Notes under the pieces: generated by a model
The model's database searches: none
What the model was told of the DNA's origin: nothing
What the model saw: the letters and a program-made list of their open reading frames with translations, nothing else
From: Hymenobacter sp. DG25B
Lineage (GTDB): Bacteria; Bacteroidota; Bacteroidia; Cytophagales; Hymenobacteraceae
DNA length: 64,000 nucleotides
Assembly: GCF_000801315.1 (NCBI RefSeq)
Contig: NZ_CP010054.1
Location: 124,001 to 188,000 of the forward strand
Reading direction: 5' to 3'
Shown here: positions 41,669 to 49,668 of the stretch, in pieces
How the letters are laid out: the number at the start of each line of letters is the position of its first letter
How positions within the stretch are numbered: the stretch's first letter is position 1
Made by a program: the position numbers and the translations under genes

Positions 41669-43225
41669 ATGCTCTTTACTCCCAGTCCCATGCTGCTGAA
41701 GCTGCTGTACACCCGCGGCAGCCTGCATAACACACCTACCGGCGTGGCTTTCAGCATCAAAAACCGGCTTGACACGGTGCATCTCACCGGCATCGACCAC
41801 GTGCAGATTGGCGACACAAAAGTGCTGCCGGAGCAGATTACGCTGGATCTGGGCAATGGCAATCTTTGCCCCGCCAAGGGTTTAGGCCCTGATGGTCTGA
41901 GCATTGAGTTTCCAGTGGGGCATTCTATGGAATTTCTGCTGGAAACTGCCCCCCTGCCCGAGGGAATGCACGCCGTGCAGGTGCAGTTTTCCGCCGACCC
42001 TTTTGGACCGCTGCAAGTGGAAGTGGAAGACGCCATCATCAACCAGCCCGATAACCGTACCCGCATTCCGCGCCAGAGCGACGATGACTATTCCGACGCC
42101 GCCATTCAGGCCCGGCAGCGCTTTGCCGAGGAATTCACCGGGGAAGAGTTTAAGCACCTGAAGCACTACTCCTTTGATGCCCATGACCTGCAGGGCAACT
42201 GCGAGCATTTCACGGGCGTGGCCCAGATTCCAGTGGGCCTGGCCGGGCCCCTGCGCGTGAACGGCGAGCATGCCCAGGGCGACTTCCTGATTCCCCTGGC
42301 CACCACCGAGGGCACCCTGGTAGCCAGCTATAACCGCGGCATTCAACTCCTGAATCTGTGCGGCGGCGCCAAATGTACCGTCATCGGCGACGCTATGCAG
42401 CGGGCGCCGGTGTTTGTGTTTGATGATGCCCGCGGCGCCCGGGACTTTGGCCGCTGGGTAGAGGAAAACATCGACCAGATTCGGCCCGAAGCCGAAAGCA
42501 CCTCCCGCGTGGCCAAGCTGCAGTACATTGATACGTACCTCTCCAACAAGTTTGCCTTCCTGCGCTTCAACTTCAGCACCGGCGACGCGGCGGGCCAGAA
42601 CATGGTGGGCCGGGCCACCTTTGCCGCCTGCTCCTGGATTCTGGACCACTACAAAGGCGCCCCCATCCGGCACTTCTACCTGGAATCGAACTTCGCCACC
42701 GACAAAAAAGCGTCCCAGATTAACGTGATGCGCACCCGCGGCAAGCGCGTAGTGGCTGAGTGCGTGATTAAGCGCGACATTCTGCAGCAGCGCATGCGCG
42801 TAACCCCCGAGCAGCTGGCCTACCACGGCCAGGTAAGCAACGTGGGCGCCTTTCTCTCTGGTGCCAACAATAACGGCGCGCACTCTGCCAATGGCATTAC
42901 GGCCATGTTTATTGCCACCGGGCAGGACGTGGCCAACGTGTCAGAATCCTCGGCGGGCATTCTGTATTCGGAGGTAACGCCCGAGGGAGATTTATATATC
43001 AGCATCACCATTCCTTCCCTGATTGTGGCTACCCACGGCGGCGGCACGGGGCTGGCCACCCAGAACGAGTGCCTGCGCATGCTGGGCTGCGTGGGGCGCG
43101 GCACCGTGAACAAGTTTGCCGAAATAGTAGCCGGCGTAGTGCTGGCCGGCGAGCTAAGCCTGGGTGCCGCCATATCATCTTCTGATTGGGTAAGCAGCCA
43201 CGAGCAATACGGCCGGAATAGGTAG
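41669..43225 (+). CDS. Hydroxymethylglutaryl-CoA reductase
   Basis: 518 residues. Reduces HMG-CoA to mevalonate, the committed step of the mevalonate route to isoprenoids. Catalytic residues are visible: E214 (ATTEGTLVAS), K346/K347 (SNFATDKKAS), D420 (ITAMFIATGQDVANV) and a C-terminal His in SSHEQYG. GGGTGLATQ is the usual dinucleotide loop. The GDAAGQNMV form resembles the class I-like enzymes of some gamma-proteobacteria rather than class II. Residues 1-130 form an extra N-terminal domain (LLKLLYTRGSLHNTPTGVAF) that I cannot name. A nested palindrome and terminator follow. Confidence 0.92.
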   Translation: MLFTPSPMLLKLLYTRGSLHNTPTGVAFSIKNRLDTVHLTGIDHVQIGDTKVLPEQITLDLGNGNLCPAKGLGPDGLSIEFPVGHSMEFLLETAPLPEGMHAVQVQFSADPFGPLQVEVEDAIINQPDNRTRIPRQSDDDYSDAAIQARQRFAEEFTGEEFKHLKHYSFDAHDLQGNCEHFTGVAQIPVGLAGPLRVNGEHAQGDFLIPLATTEGTLVASYNRGIQLLNLCGGAKCTVIGDAMQRAPVFVFDDARGARDFGRWVEENIDQIRPEAESTSRVAKLQYIDTYLSNKFAFLRFNFSTGDAAGQNMVGRATFAACSWILDHYKGAPIRHFYLESNFATDKKASQINVMRTRGKRVVAECVIKRDILQQRMRVTPEQLAYHGQVSNVGAFLSGANNNGAHSANGITAMFIATGQDVANVSESSAGILYSEVTPEGDLYISITIPSLIVATHGGGTGLATQNECLRMLGCVGRGTVNKFAEIVAGVVLAGELSLGAAISSSDWVSSHEQYGRNR

Positions 43226-43235
43226 AGAGAAGAGC

Positions 43236-43427
43236 TGAGTGTTGACTGGGGCGTGTCATTGCGAGCCAAGCGAAGCAATCCGTCCTCTACAAGCCAGACA
43301 CTTCCTTTTACCAGAAAGCCCTTGACGTACCACACGTCAAGGGCTTTCTGTTTTATTTGGGATTAGCACATTTAAAAGGGCGGATTGCTTCGCTTGGCTC
43401 GCAATGACACGCCCCAGTCAACACTCA
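43236..43427. repeat. Dispersed palindrome, family C, enclosing a terminator
   Basis: A perfect 47-base inverted repeat: arms at 43236-43282 and 43381-43427. The inner part of arm 1 contains TGTCATTGCGAGCCAAGCGA. The 98-base centre contains a separate 17-base-stem terminator (43312-43354). It fills nearly the whole gap between convergent HMG-CoA reductase and the lipoprotein gene. Confidence 0.87.
43312..43354 (+). terminator. Rho-independent terminator inside the family C palindrome
   Basis: CAGAAAGCCCTTGACGT pairs perfectly with ACGTCAAGGGCTTTCTG around 5 bases and is followed by TTTTATTT. It ends the HMG-CoA reductase transcript. Confidence 0.85.
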
Positions 43428-43434
43428 ACCTTTC

Positions 43435-43962
43435 TTACAGCGGGTCGGCCGTTACTTTAAAGCGGGAGTCAGAGCGCACCGTAATATCCTGGGAAATGGG
43501 CTTCTGAATCTCGGCTTTGGTGGTCAGGGTATAGCTTTCGGCTTTGATATAGTTATCCAGCTTGGCACCGGAGGAAACTAGCTGAATGGACTTTACGCCG
43601 GTAGGCACCTGGTCCAGGGAAGCCAGCTTGATTTCGGGCAGGTCCTTGGCGCTGATGGAAATTTCGATGCGCTTCAGGAAGTCGAAGTTCTGGGAGTTGG
43701 GGTCGGTGATGGTGAGGGTGAGCTTATCCAGACTCACGTTCTTCACCAGATCAGCCTGGGTTTTGTTGTTTTTGAAGGTTTCTTCCGATTTGGTAGTGAC
43801 CGAAACGGGCGAGAGCGGCACAAACTGGCCCAGCGGAAAGGCGCTGGAAATCTGAATATTCTGCGAGTCTTCAATATAGAAGGTCAGCAGCTGGTCTACT
43901 TTCTTACAAGCTACGGTGGCCAAGAGCAGAACGAGGGGGGCGAAAAGCAGGATTTTTTTCAT
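43435..43962 (-). CDS. Uncharacterised lipoprotein
   Basis: About 175 residues from ATG 43962. Signal peptide ILLFAPLVLLLATVAC ends in a lipobox cysteine followed by KK. The mature part looks like a beta-sandwich, with alternating Thr, Ser and Ile (NVSLDKLTLTITDPNSQNFD, FLKRIEISISAKDLPEIKL). I do not recognise a family with confidence. Similar small lipoproteins with this start are common in the phylum. The longer frame to 44001 precedes a hairpin and is not coding. It lies downstream of hmgA on the same strand. Confidence 0.7.
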   Translation of the reverse strand: MKKILLFAPLVLLLATVACKKVDQLLTFYIEDSQNIQISSAFPLGQFVPLSPVSVTTKSEETFKNNKTQADLVKNVSLDKLTLTITDPNSQNFDFLKRIEISISAKDLPEIKLASLDQVPTGVKSIQLVSSGAKLDNYIKAESYTLTTKAEIQKPISQDITVRSDSRFKVTADPL

Positions 43963-43975
43963 GAAGCATAAGTAA

Positions 43976-44012
43976 AAGACAACCGCCCATACGGAAACCA
44001 TATGGGCGGTGG
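43976..44012 (-). terminator. Probable terminator after hmgA
   Basis: ACCGCCCATA (43982-43991) pairs with TATGGGCGGT (44001-44010) around 9 bases; on the minus strand it is followed by TGTCTTTT. It lies between the hmgA stop and the lipoprotein start. Confidence 0.6.
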
Positions 44013-44069
44013 TTGGCCAAAAGGGCCGGTTCCGGGCATTTTCTTAGCAGAAATCAGACCAACCTTGGC

Positions 44070-45272
44070 TTAGTCCATCATATCGGCGGCGCGGGGCGCT
44101 TCGTGCACAAAATCGGGATTCCAGCTCATGGGGTATTTCTCGTCCAGGTACTGCAGAGCGGTTTCCGTGAGGTACAGCGGGCGGAACGTGTCCACCATTA
44201 CGGCCAGCTCATGGGTTTCTTTCTTGCCGAGGCTGGCCTCCACGGTGCCCGGGTGCGGGCCATGCGGCAGGCCGCTGGGGTGCACCGTAAACGAGGCCAG
44301 ATCTACCCCCTTGCGCGACATGAAGTTGCCGGCCACGTAGTACAGCACCTCATCGGAGTCCACGTTGGAGTGGTTGTAGGGCGCGGGAATGCTCAGGGGA
44401 TGGTAGTCGAACAAGCGCGGCACAAACGAGCAGATGACAAAATTGTGCGCCTCAAACGTCTGGTGCACGGGTGGCGGCTGGTGAATGCGGCCGGTTATCG
44501 GCTCAAAATCATGAATACTGAAAGCGTAGGGGAAGAAAAATCCGTCCCAGCCCACCACATCAAACGGGGAGTGCGCATACGTCAGCTGATGCAGGAAACC
44601 TTCTTTCTTCACCTGCACCAGGTAGTTGCCGGGCTCTTTTTCCAGCACCAGCTCCGTGGGCGGGCGCATATCCCGCTCGCAGTACGGTGAGTGCTCCAGT
44701 AGCTGCCCAAAGTGGTTGCGGTAGCGGCGGCAGGTTTCCACGGGGCTGAACGACTCAATAATAAGCAGCCGCACCGGGCCTTCGTCAAAATGAAACTGAT
44801 GGATAATAGTGCGCGGAATTACCACGTAGTCGCCGGGGCTGAAGGAGACTTTGCCCAGCTGGCTCCACAGTTCCCCGCTGCCTTCGTGCACAAAAACCAC
44901 TTCATCAGCCAGGGCATTTTTGTAATAATACTGCATGCGCCGCTCCGTGGGGTTGCAGATGCTCATCATCACATCGGCGTTGCCAATCAGCATTTGGCGG
45001 GCCTGCAGGTAGTCGCCGCCGGTGGTGGTCTGGCTGAGCGTGCGCAGGTGACTGGGCTGCAGGGCGCGGTCTTTCAGCAGTTGGGGTGAGTACGGCACCG
45101 GCTCGCCCACGGCCTTAATCTGGGTGGGCGGGTGGATGTGGTACAGCAGCGAGGACACGCCGCTGAAGCCCAGGGTTCCTACCAGCTGCTCGTGGTAGAG
45201 CGTGCCGTCGGGCTGGCGGAACTGCGTGTGGCGCTTATGCGGAATCTGACCAAGACGGTGATAATAAGCCAT
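44070..45272 (-). CDS. hmgA: Homogentisate 1,2-dioxygenase
   Basis: 400 residues, slightly shorter than the human enzyme (445). Fe(II) enzyme that opens the ring of homogentisate to maleylacetoacetate in tyrosine and phenylalanine breakdown. The iron region is visible as APYNHSNVDSDEVLYYVAGN and HPSGLPHGPHPG, giving the His, Glu and His ligands. YVVIPRTIIHQFHFDEGPVR and VVGWDGFFFPYAFSIHDFEP are cupin strands of the family. Cytoplasmic. No other gene of the pathway (HPPD, fumarylacetoacetase) is adjacent. Confidence 0.92.
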   Translation of the reverse strand: MAYYHRLGQIPHKRHTQFRQPDGTLYHEQLVGTLGFSGVSSLLYHIHPPTQIKAVGEPVPYSPQLLKDRALQPSHLRTLSQTTTGGDYLQARQMLIGNADVMMSICNPTERRMQYYYKNALADEVVFVHEGSGELWSQLGKVSFSPGDYVVIPRTIIHQFHFDEGPVRLLIIESFSPVETCRRYRNHFGQLLEHSPYCERDMRPPTELVLEKEPGNYLVQVKKEGFLHQLTYAHSPFDVVGWDGFFFPYAFSIHDFEPITGRIHQPPPVHQTFEAHNFVICSFVPRLFDYHPLSIPAPYNHSNVDSDEVLYYVAGNFMSRKGVDLASFTVHPSGLPHGPHPGTVEASLGKKETHELAVMVDTFRPLYLTETALQYLDEKYPMSWNPDFVHEAPRAADMMD

Positions 45273-45353
45273 GGGGAGATGGGTGGGTAAGGGTGGAAAC
45301 CGGAGCGGTAAGGTACAAAAAATGCCTCGGGCCGCGCCCGGCCCAACTCTGCT

Positions 45354-45397
45354 AAAAAGAATACGGACCCGCCGGGCCGATGCCCGACGAGTCCGTC
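45354..45397 (-). terminator. Rho-independent terminator after the S41 peptidase gene
   Basis: A stem of about 15 pairs with two G-U (ACGGAC.. against ..GTCCGT, 45363-45396) around an ATCG loop, followed by TTTTT on the minus strand. It separates the S41 gene from hmgA. Confidence 0.75.
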
Positions 45398-45420
45398 AGA
45401 AACGCCAGCAGAGCCGGCCG

Positions 45421-47109
45421 TTATTCCATTGATATTCCCTGCGCCAGCAGAGCGCGGCCGTCTTCCACGGCGTGCAGGGCCTGCTGAAACTCCGCATCCT
45501 GCTCATTCAGCACCGTGTAGAAGGCCGTTTTACCGTAGGCGCTCCGGGCTATGTGCGCCTTAATCTGGCAACGCAGCAGGGCAGAGGAGTTCCGCAGGGC
45601 ATCTTCATCCACGGCTACGCCTTCCTTCCGGGCCCGTTCGGCCAGGGCGCGCAGCTGAATATCACTAACGCGGAAGGTGGCATTAAATTGCTCGAAGCGC
45701 AGGTCGTCCAGCTCAGCTTTGTGCCCCTGGTAGAAGTTGAGGGCGTATTCGCGAATCAGATTCAGCCCCTGCAGCCGGCTGTAATAGCCGGAGAAAACAG
45801 TAGTGTCGCGGGGTACAAAAACATCGGGCATGATGCCCCCGCCCCCGTACACCCGCCGCCCCCGACCAGTGCGGTAGCGCAGGGAGTCGGAGAAATGAAT
45901 GCTGTCGGCGTGCAGGAACTCGCCCCGCCGCTGCCGCTCGCGCAGGTCCTGGGCATAGGCGGCCGTGCCGTGGGCGTAGGATTTTTGAATGCAGCGGCCC
46001 GAGGGTGTGTAGTAGCGGGCAATGGTGAGACGCAACTCGGAGCCATCGTTCAGGGCAATGGGTTGCTGCACCAGGCCTTTGCCAAAAGTGCGGCGGCCTA
46101 CCAACAGGGCGCGGTCGTGGTCCTGCAGGGCACCGGCTACCACTTCAGCGGCCGAGGCGCTGCCTTCATCAATGAGCACTACCAGCGGGCCCTGCTCAAA
46201 CTCGCCGGCAATGCGGGAATACGTTTGGGTGTCGTACTGGTCGCCTTTGCCATCGGTGTACACAATTTTGCGGGTGCCGGCAATAAACTCATCGGCCAGC
46301 TTAGTGGCGCGGTCCAGGTAGCCGCCGGGGTTGCCGCGCAAATCCAGCACCAGGCGCTCCATGCCCTGGCGGCGCAGGTCGTCGAGGGCCTGCTTAAACT
46401 CATCGTAAGTACCGCTGGCAAAGCGGCTTACCTTAATGTAACCGGTTTGGTTATCTACCAGATACGCCACATCCACGGAAGTATTCGGAATACGGTTGCG
46501 CACAATGCTGAACGACAACGGCCGCACCTGGGCGCGGCGCTGCACCTGCAGCTGCACGGCACTGCCGCGCGGCCCGCGCAGGCGTTCAAACATCTGCTCC
46601 ATGGTAATGTGGCGGCCGGCAACGGGCTGGTTGTTCACCGCCAGGATCCGGTCGCCGGGCTGGAGGCCAGCCTGCTCGGCGGGGCCGCCGCTGAGCGGTG
46701 CTACCACCGTAACGGTGTCCCGAAACACGTTAAATTCTACGCCAATACCGTCGTAGTCGCTCTGCAGAAAGGCGGCGGTTTTGGCCTGGTCCCGGGCCGG
46801 AATAAAGGTAGTGTGTGGATCCAGGCGCTCCAGCATGCGGGCAATGGCGTAGTCAGACAGCGCCTCCACATCCACGGAGTCTACATAGTCACGGTCTACA
46901 TAGCTCAGGATTTCCTTGAACTTGAGGTAGCCGCGTACCGTTCCTTCGGGGTTTTGCTGCGAGGGCTGAAACCGATTGGCGCCCAGCAGAATACCGCAGC
47001 CCAACGCCAGGCTCAGCAGCGCTGGCTGCCGCCACCGCTGCCAGCCCGAACGTCCCGCAGATACCGGCGCTGCGGCGCGTACATAGTCAGGAGTAGAGGT
47101 TTTAGCCAT
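45421..47109 (-). CDS. S41 family C-terminal processing peptidase with PDZ domain
   Basis: 562 residues. One N-terminal membrane segment (ALLSLALGCGILLGANRF), then a helical part, a PDZ domain (about 125-205; GGPAEQAGLQPGDRILAVNN), and the S41 catalytic domain. The Ser-Lys dyad is seen in IDEGSASAAEVVAGALQDHD and RRTFGKGLVQQP. The C-terminal 150 residues are helical (DIQLRALAERARKEGVAVD). It trims periplasmic proteins at their C-termini. It has a TAGATTTG promoter element at 47142-47149 and a terminator after the stop. Confidence 0.92.
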   Translation of the reverse strand: MAKTSTPDYVRAAAPVSAGRSGWQRWRQPALLSLALGCGILLGANRFQPSQQNPEGTVRGYLKFKEILSYVDRDYVDSVDVEALSDYAIARMLERLDPHTTFIPARDQAKTAAFLQSDYDGIGVEFNVFRDTVTVVAPLSGGPAEQAGLQPGDRILAVNNQPVAGRHITMEQMFERLRGPRGSAVQLQVQRRAQVRPLSFSIVRNRIPNTSVDVAYLVDNQTGYIKVSRFASGTYDEFKQALDDLRRQGMERLVLDLRGNPGGYLDRATKLADEFIAGTRKIVYTDGKGDQYDTQTYSRIAGEFEQGPLVVLIDEGSASAAEVVAGALQDHDRALLVGRRTFGKGLVQQPIALNDGSELRLTIARYYTPSGRCIQKSYAHGTAAYAQDLRERQRRGEFLHADSIHFSDSLRYRTGRGRRVYGGGGIMPDVFVPRDTTVFSGYYSRLQGLNLIREYALNFYQGHKAELDDLRFEQFNATFRVSDIQLRALAERARKEGVAVDEDALRNSSALLRCQIKAHIARSAYGKTAFYTVLNEQDAEFQQALHAVEDGRALLAQGISME

Positions 47110-47141
47110 GCGGTACCAGAGAACTCAAAAGCGGTATTTAC

Positions 47142-47149
47142 CAAATCTA
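47142..47149 (-). promoter_or_regulatory. Bacteroidota -7 promoter element of the S41 peptidase gene
   Basis: TAGATTTG on the minus strand fits TAnnTTTG, 32 bases before the ATG at 47109. Confidence 0.55.
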
Positions 47150-47410
47150 GTAAAACATTTCCGCGAAATTGTATCTGCGGAAGACTATTGAATTATTTTA
47201 CCCCCATGATCCAAGTAATTATTTAATTAACTTAAATAATCCAGCCTTTTTACCTGATATTCCCAGCTATTCAACCGGTTACCGGGCCTCAGCTCGTTAC
47301 CTAATGAGCGGGCGGGGTATAATTATGGAAAGAAATCCAGTAGGCCTATATCTTTACGAAGCACCGCAACGGGTCTGGCAATTAGGTGGAACGGGTTGCG
47401 GCCGGCGTCG

Positions 47411-47418
47411 TATCTTTG
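47411..47418 (+). promoter_or_regulatory. Bacteroidota -7 promoter element of ruvX-def
   Basis: TATCTTTG matches the consensus, 51 bases before the ruvX ATG at 47470. It lies inside an upstream in-frame extension (from 47386), which is therefore not translated. Confidence 0.6.
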
Positions 47419-47469
47419 TGCGTTGGCTTCGGTTTGAAGCCCTTGTGTTGCCAGCTAATTTCACCGTCC

Positions 47470-47880
47470 ATGGGCCGCATTCTTGCTATTGACTACGGCA
47501 ACAAGCGCGTGGGGCTGGCCGTTACGGACCCGCTGCAAATGATTGCTACCCCGCTGGAGACGGTGCACAGCAAGGATTTGCTGACTTACCTCAAAGCCTA
47601 CCATCAGCGGGAGCCGCTCTCGGCCCTGGTGATTGGCATGCCCCGCACGCTGCTCAACGAAGCCACCGATGCCACCAGCGCCGTAGTAGGCATGGTGCGC
47701 AGCCTGCGCCGGGAATTTCCGCAGGTGCCGGTACATGAGATAGACGAGCGGTTTACCTCCCGCATGGCCCACGCGGCTATGCTGGCGGGCGGCCTCTCCA
47801 AAAAAGACCGGCGCGACAAAGCCACCGTGGACCGCGTCAGCGCCACCATTATTCTGCAATCCTTTCTTGAATCCCGATGA
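47470..47880 (+). CDS. ruvX: Holliday junction resolvase RuvX (YqgF family)
   Basis: 136 residues from ATG 47470, normal length. RNase H-fold nuclease linked to Holliday junction resolution and 16S rRNA 5' maturation. The N-terminal strand GRILAIDYGNKRVGLAVTDP holds the first catalytic Asp; IDERFTSRMA holds the Glu region; KATVDRVSATIILQSFL near the end has the last acidic residue. The stop codon overlaps the deformylase ATG by four bases, so the two are translationally coupled. Confidence 0.94.
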   Translation: MGRILAIDYGNKRVGLAVTDPLQMIATPLETVHSKDLLTYLKAYHQREPLSALVIGMPRTLLNEATDATSAVVGMVRSLRREFPQVPVHEIDERFTSRMAHAAMLAGGLSKKDRRDKATVDRVSATIILQSFLESR

Positions 47881-48476
47881 TTTATCCCATCGTTGCTTTC
47901 GGCGACCCGGTTTTAAAAGCCCGCGCCAAAGACATACCCGCTGATTTCTCCGCTGAAGAGCTTAAAAAGCTCATTGGTGATATGTACGACACCATGTACT
48001 ACGCGCACGGCGTAGGCCTGGCCGCCCCGCAAATTGGCAAAAGCATCCGCCTGTTCGTCATCGATTCTGCCCCCATGGTAGATGATGAGGACGAGGAAAC
48101 CGGCGAGCCAGCGCCCAACGCCGAGCAGGGCATTAAGCGGGCTTTCATCAATCCCGTGATGGTAAGCGAAACCGGCGAGGAGTGGGGCTTTGAGGAAGGC
48201 TGCCTGAGCATTCCCGGCGTACGCGAAATGGTGTATCGCCACGAAACCATTGTGCTGCGCTACGAGGACGAAAACCGCCAGCTGCACGAGGAAACCTTCT
48301 CCGGCATGACGGCCCGCGTGATTCAGCACGAGTACGACCATCTGGAAGGCGTGCTGTTCACAGACTACGTAACCGGCCTGAAAAAGCAGCTGTTGCGTGG
48401 CAAGCTGGCCCGTATCAGCAAGGGCGACGTGAATGCCGACTACCGCATGAAATTCGCGGGCCAGGGCCGGCGCTAG
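47877..48476 (+). CDS. def: Peptide deformylase
   Basis: 199 residues. Removes the formyl group from new proteins. All three motifs are present: GVGLAAPQIG (about 42-51), EEGCLSIPGV (metal Cys) and QHEYDHLEG (HExxH). An insert of about 20 residues (VDDEDEETGEPAPNAEQGIK) between motifs 1 and 2 is typical of Bacteroidota deformylases. ruvX and def share a transcript from the promoter at 47411. Confidence 0.96.
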   Translation: MIYPIVAFGDPVLKARAKDIPADFSAEELKKLIGDMYDTMYYAHGVGLAAPQIGKSIRLFVIDSAPMVDDEDEETGEPAPNAEQGIKRAFINPVMVSETGEEWGFEEGCLSIPGVREMVYRHETIVLRYEDENRQLHEETFSGMTARVIQHEYDHLEGVLFTDYVTGLKKQLLRGKLARISKGDVNADYRMKFAGQGRR

Positions 48477-48640
48477 GCCGCAACAATACCGCCAGAGTCC
48501 CGGTTGCTTAATAGAACTATTCTATGAGCGGCCGGGGCTTTAATGATAAAAGGGCACATAAATAAGCTACCCGCCGGTTGGCGTTTGTCCAAGCCAAAAA
48601 GGCGGAGTACCTTTCTTGTCCTTTTGCCTGTCTTTCTTGT

Positions 48641-49612
48641 ATGAAGCGTGTATTTGTTGCCCTTGTCGGCATCGTGTTGGTGCTGCTGCCCCACCACCCC
48701 CGGGCCTGGGGCTTTTTTGGGCACCGCACCATCAACCGCCTGGCGGTTTACACGCTGCCGCCCGGCATGATTGGCTTTTACAAAGCCAACATCGACTACC
48801 TGACGGAAAACGCCACCCGCCCCGACTCCCGCCGCACCGTAGTGGCCGGCGAGGCCCCGCGCCACTTTATTGACCTGGATGTGTACGGCGACAGCGCCGC
48901 CTACAAAATGCCGCGCAACTACACCGATGCTGTGGCCCGCTACGGTGAGGACACCCTGCAACGGCACGGCATTGTGCCCTGGCACGTCATCGTGATGAAA
49001 AACCGCCTCACGGAAGCCTTCCGCCAGCGCGACGCCGACCGGATTCTGGCCGTTTCGGCCGATATGGGTCATTACGTGGCCGATGCCTGCGTGCCCCTGC
49101 ATACCACCCACAACTACAACGGCCAGCTCACGGGCCAGCGCGGCATTCATGGCTTGTGGGAAAGTCGCCTGCCGGAGCTGCTGGCCAGCGGCTACGATTT
49201 TTTCACCGGTCCGGCGCCCTATATCGAGCGGCCGGTGCCCACTATCTGGGGTATTGTTACCCGCTCCAACGCGGCCGTAGACTCTGTGCTGCGGTTTGAG
49301 CGGGAAGTAACCACCAAATTCCCGGAGGACAAGAAGTACACCTTTGAGCAGCGCGGCAACCAGACCGTGCGCGCTTACTCCCGCGAGTTCAGCCGCGAAT
49401 ACCACCAGCGCCTGAACGGGCAGGTGGAACGGCAAATGCGCCTGGCCGTGCGCATGGTGGGCGCCTTCTGGTACACCTGCTGGGTAGATGCCGGCCAGCC
49501 CGACCTGAGCAAGCTTACCGTGGCTTCGGAAACGGAGAAGAAGCGCCTGGCCCGGGAAAGCGAGGAGTTGCAGGTAGCACCCCAAGCCAACGCCCCGGGC
49601 CACACGGATTGA
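48641..49612 (+). CDS. Zinc-dependent phospholipase C/S1-P1 nuclease-like protein
   Basis: 323 residues from ATG 48641, beginning with a signal peptide (VFVALVGIVLVLLPHHPRAW). The mature N-terminus WGFFGHR supplies the Trp and His that bind zinc in this fold. Further ligands are in HFIDLD and DMGHYVADACVPLHTTHNYN, with HGLWESR after it. The fold is shared by phospholipase C and S1/P1 nucleases, so either lipid head groups or nucleic acids could be the substrate. Probably periplasmic or secreted. Confidence 0.82.
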   Translation: MKRVFVALVGIVLVLLPHHPRAWGFFGHRTINRLAVYTLPPGMIGFYKANIDYLTENATRPDSRRTVVAGEAPRHFIDLDVYGDSAAYKMPRNYTDAVARYGEDTLQRHGIVPWHVIVMKNRLTEAFRQRDADRILAVSADMGHYVADACVPLHTTHNYNGQLTGQRGIHGLWESRLPELLASGYDFFTGPAPYIERPVPTIWGIVTRSNAAVDSVLRFEREVTTKFPEDKKYTFEQRGNQTVRAYSREFSREYHQRLNGQVERQMRLAVRMVGAFWYTCWVDAGQPDLSKLTVASETEKKRLARESEELQVAPQANAPGHTD

Positions 49613-49620
49613 TCTTCAAT

Positions 49621-49668
49621 CAGGAGTAATAACCTATAGCGGTATTGCTACAGCGGTTATTACTCCTG
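49621..49668. terminator. Hairpin shared by convergent genes
   Basis: CAGGAGTAATAACC (49621-49634) pairs perfectly with GGTTATTACTCCTG (49655-49668). The arm includes the stop codon of the Kir channel gene. No long T-run, so terminator function is plausible but not certain. Confidence 0.5.

Larger units (their letters stand above)
47110..47469. other. Divergent intergenic region between S41 peptidase and ruvX
   Basis: 360 bases. It holds one promoter element for each gene (47142-47149 minus; 47411-47418 plus). The middle, 47180-47260, is AT-rich and near ACCC/GGGT words I find no repeat. An open frame at 47169-47492 has no coding character. Confidence 0.55.

Noticed and set aside
45472..47226. 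584-codon plus-strand frame opposite the S41 peptidase
   Set aside because: Shadow of a gene with clear PDZ and catalytic motifs, and it runs through the S41 promoter.
47169..47492. Open frame in the S41-ruvX gap
   Set aside because: Contains the ruvX promoter element and has no coding bias.
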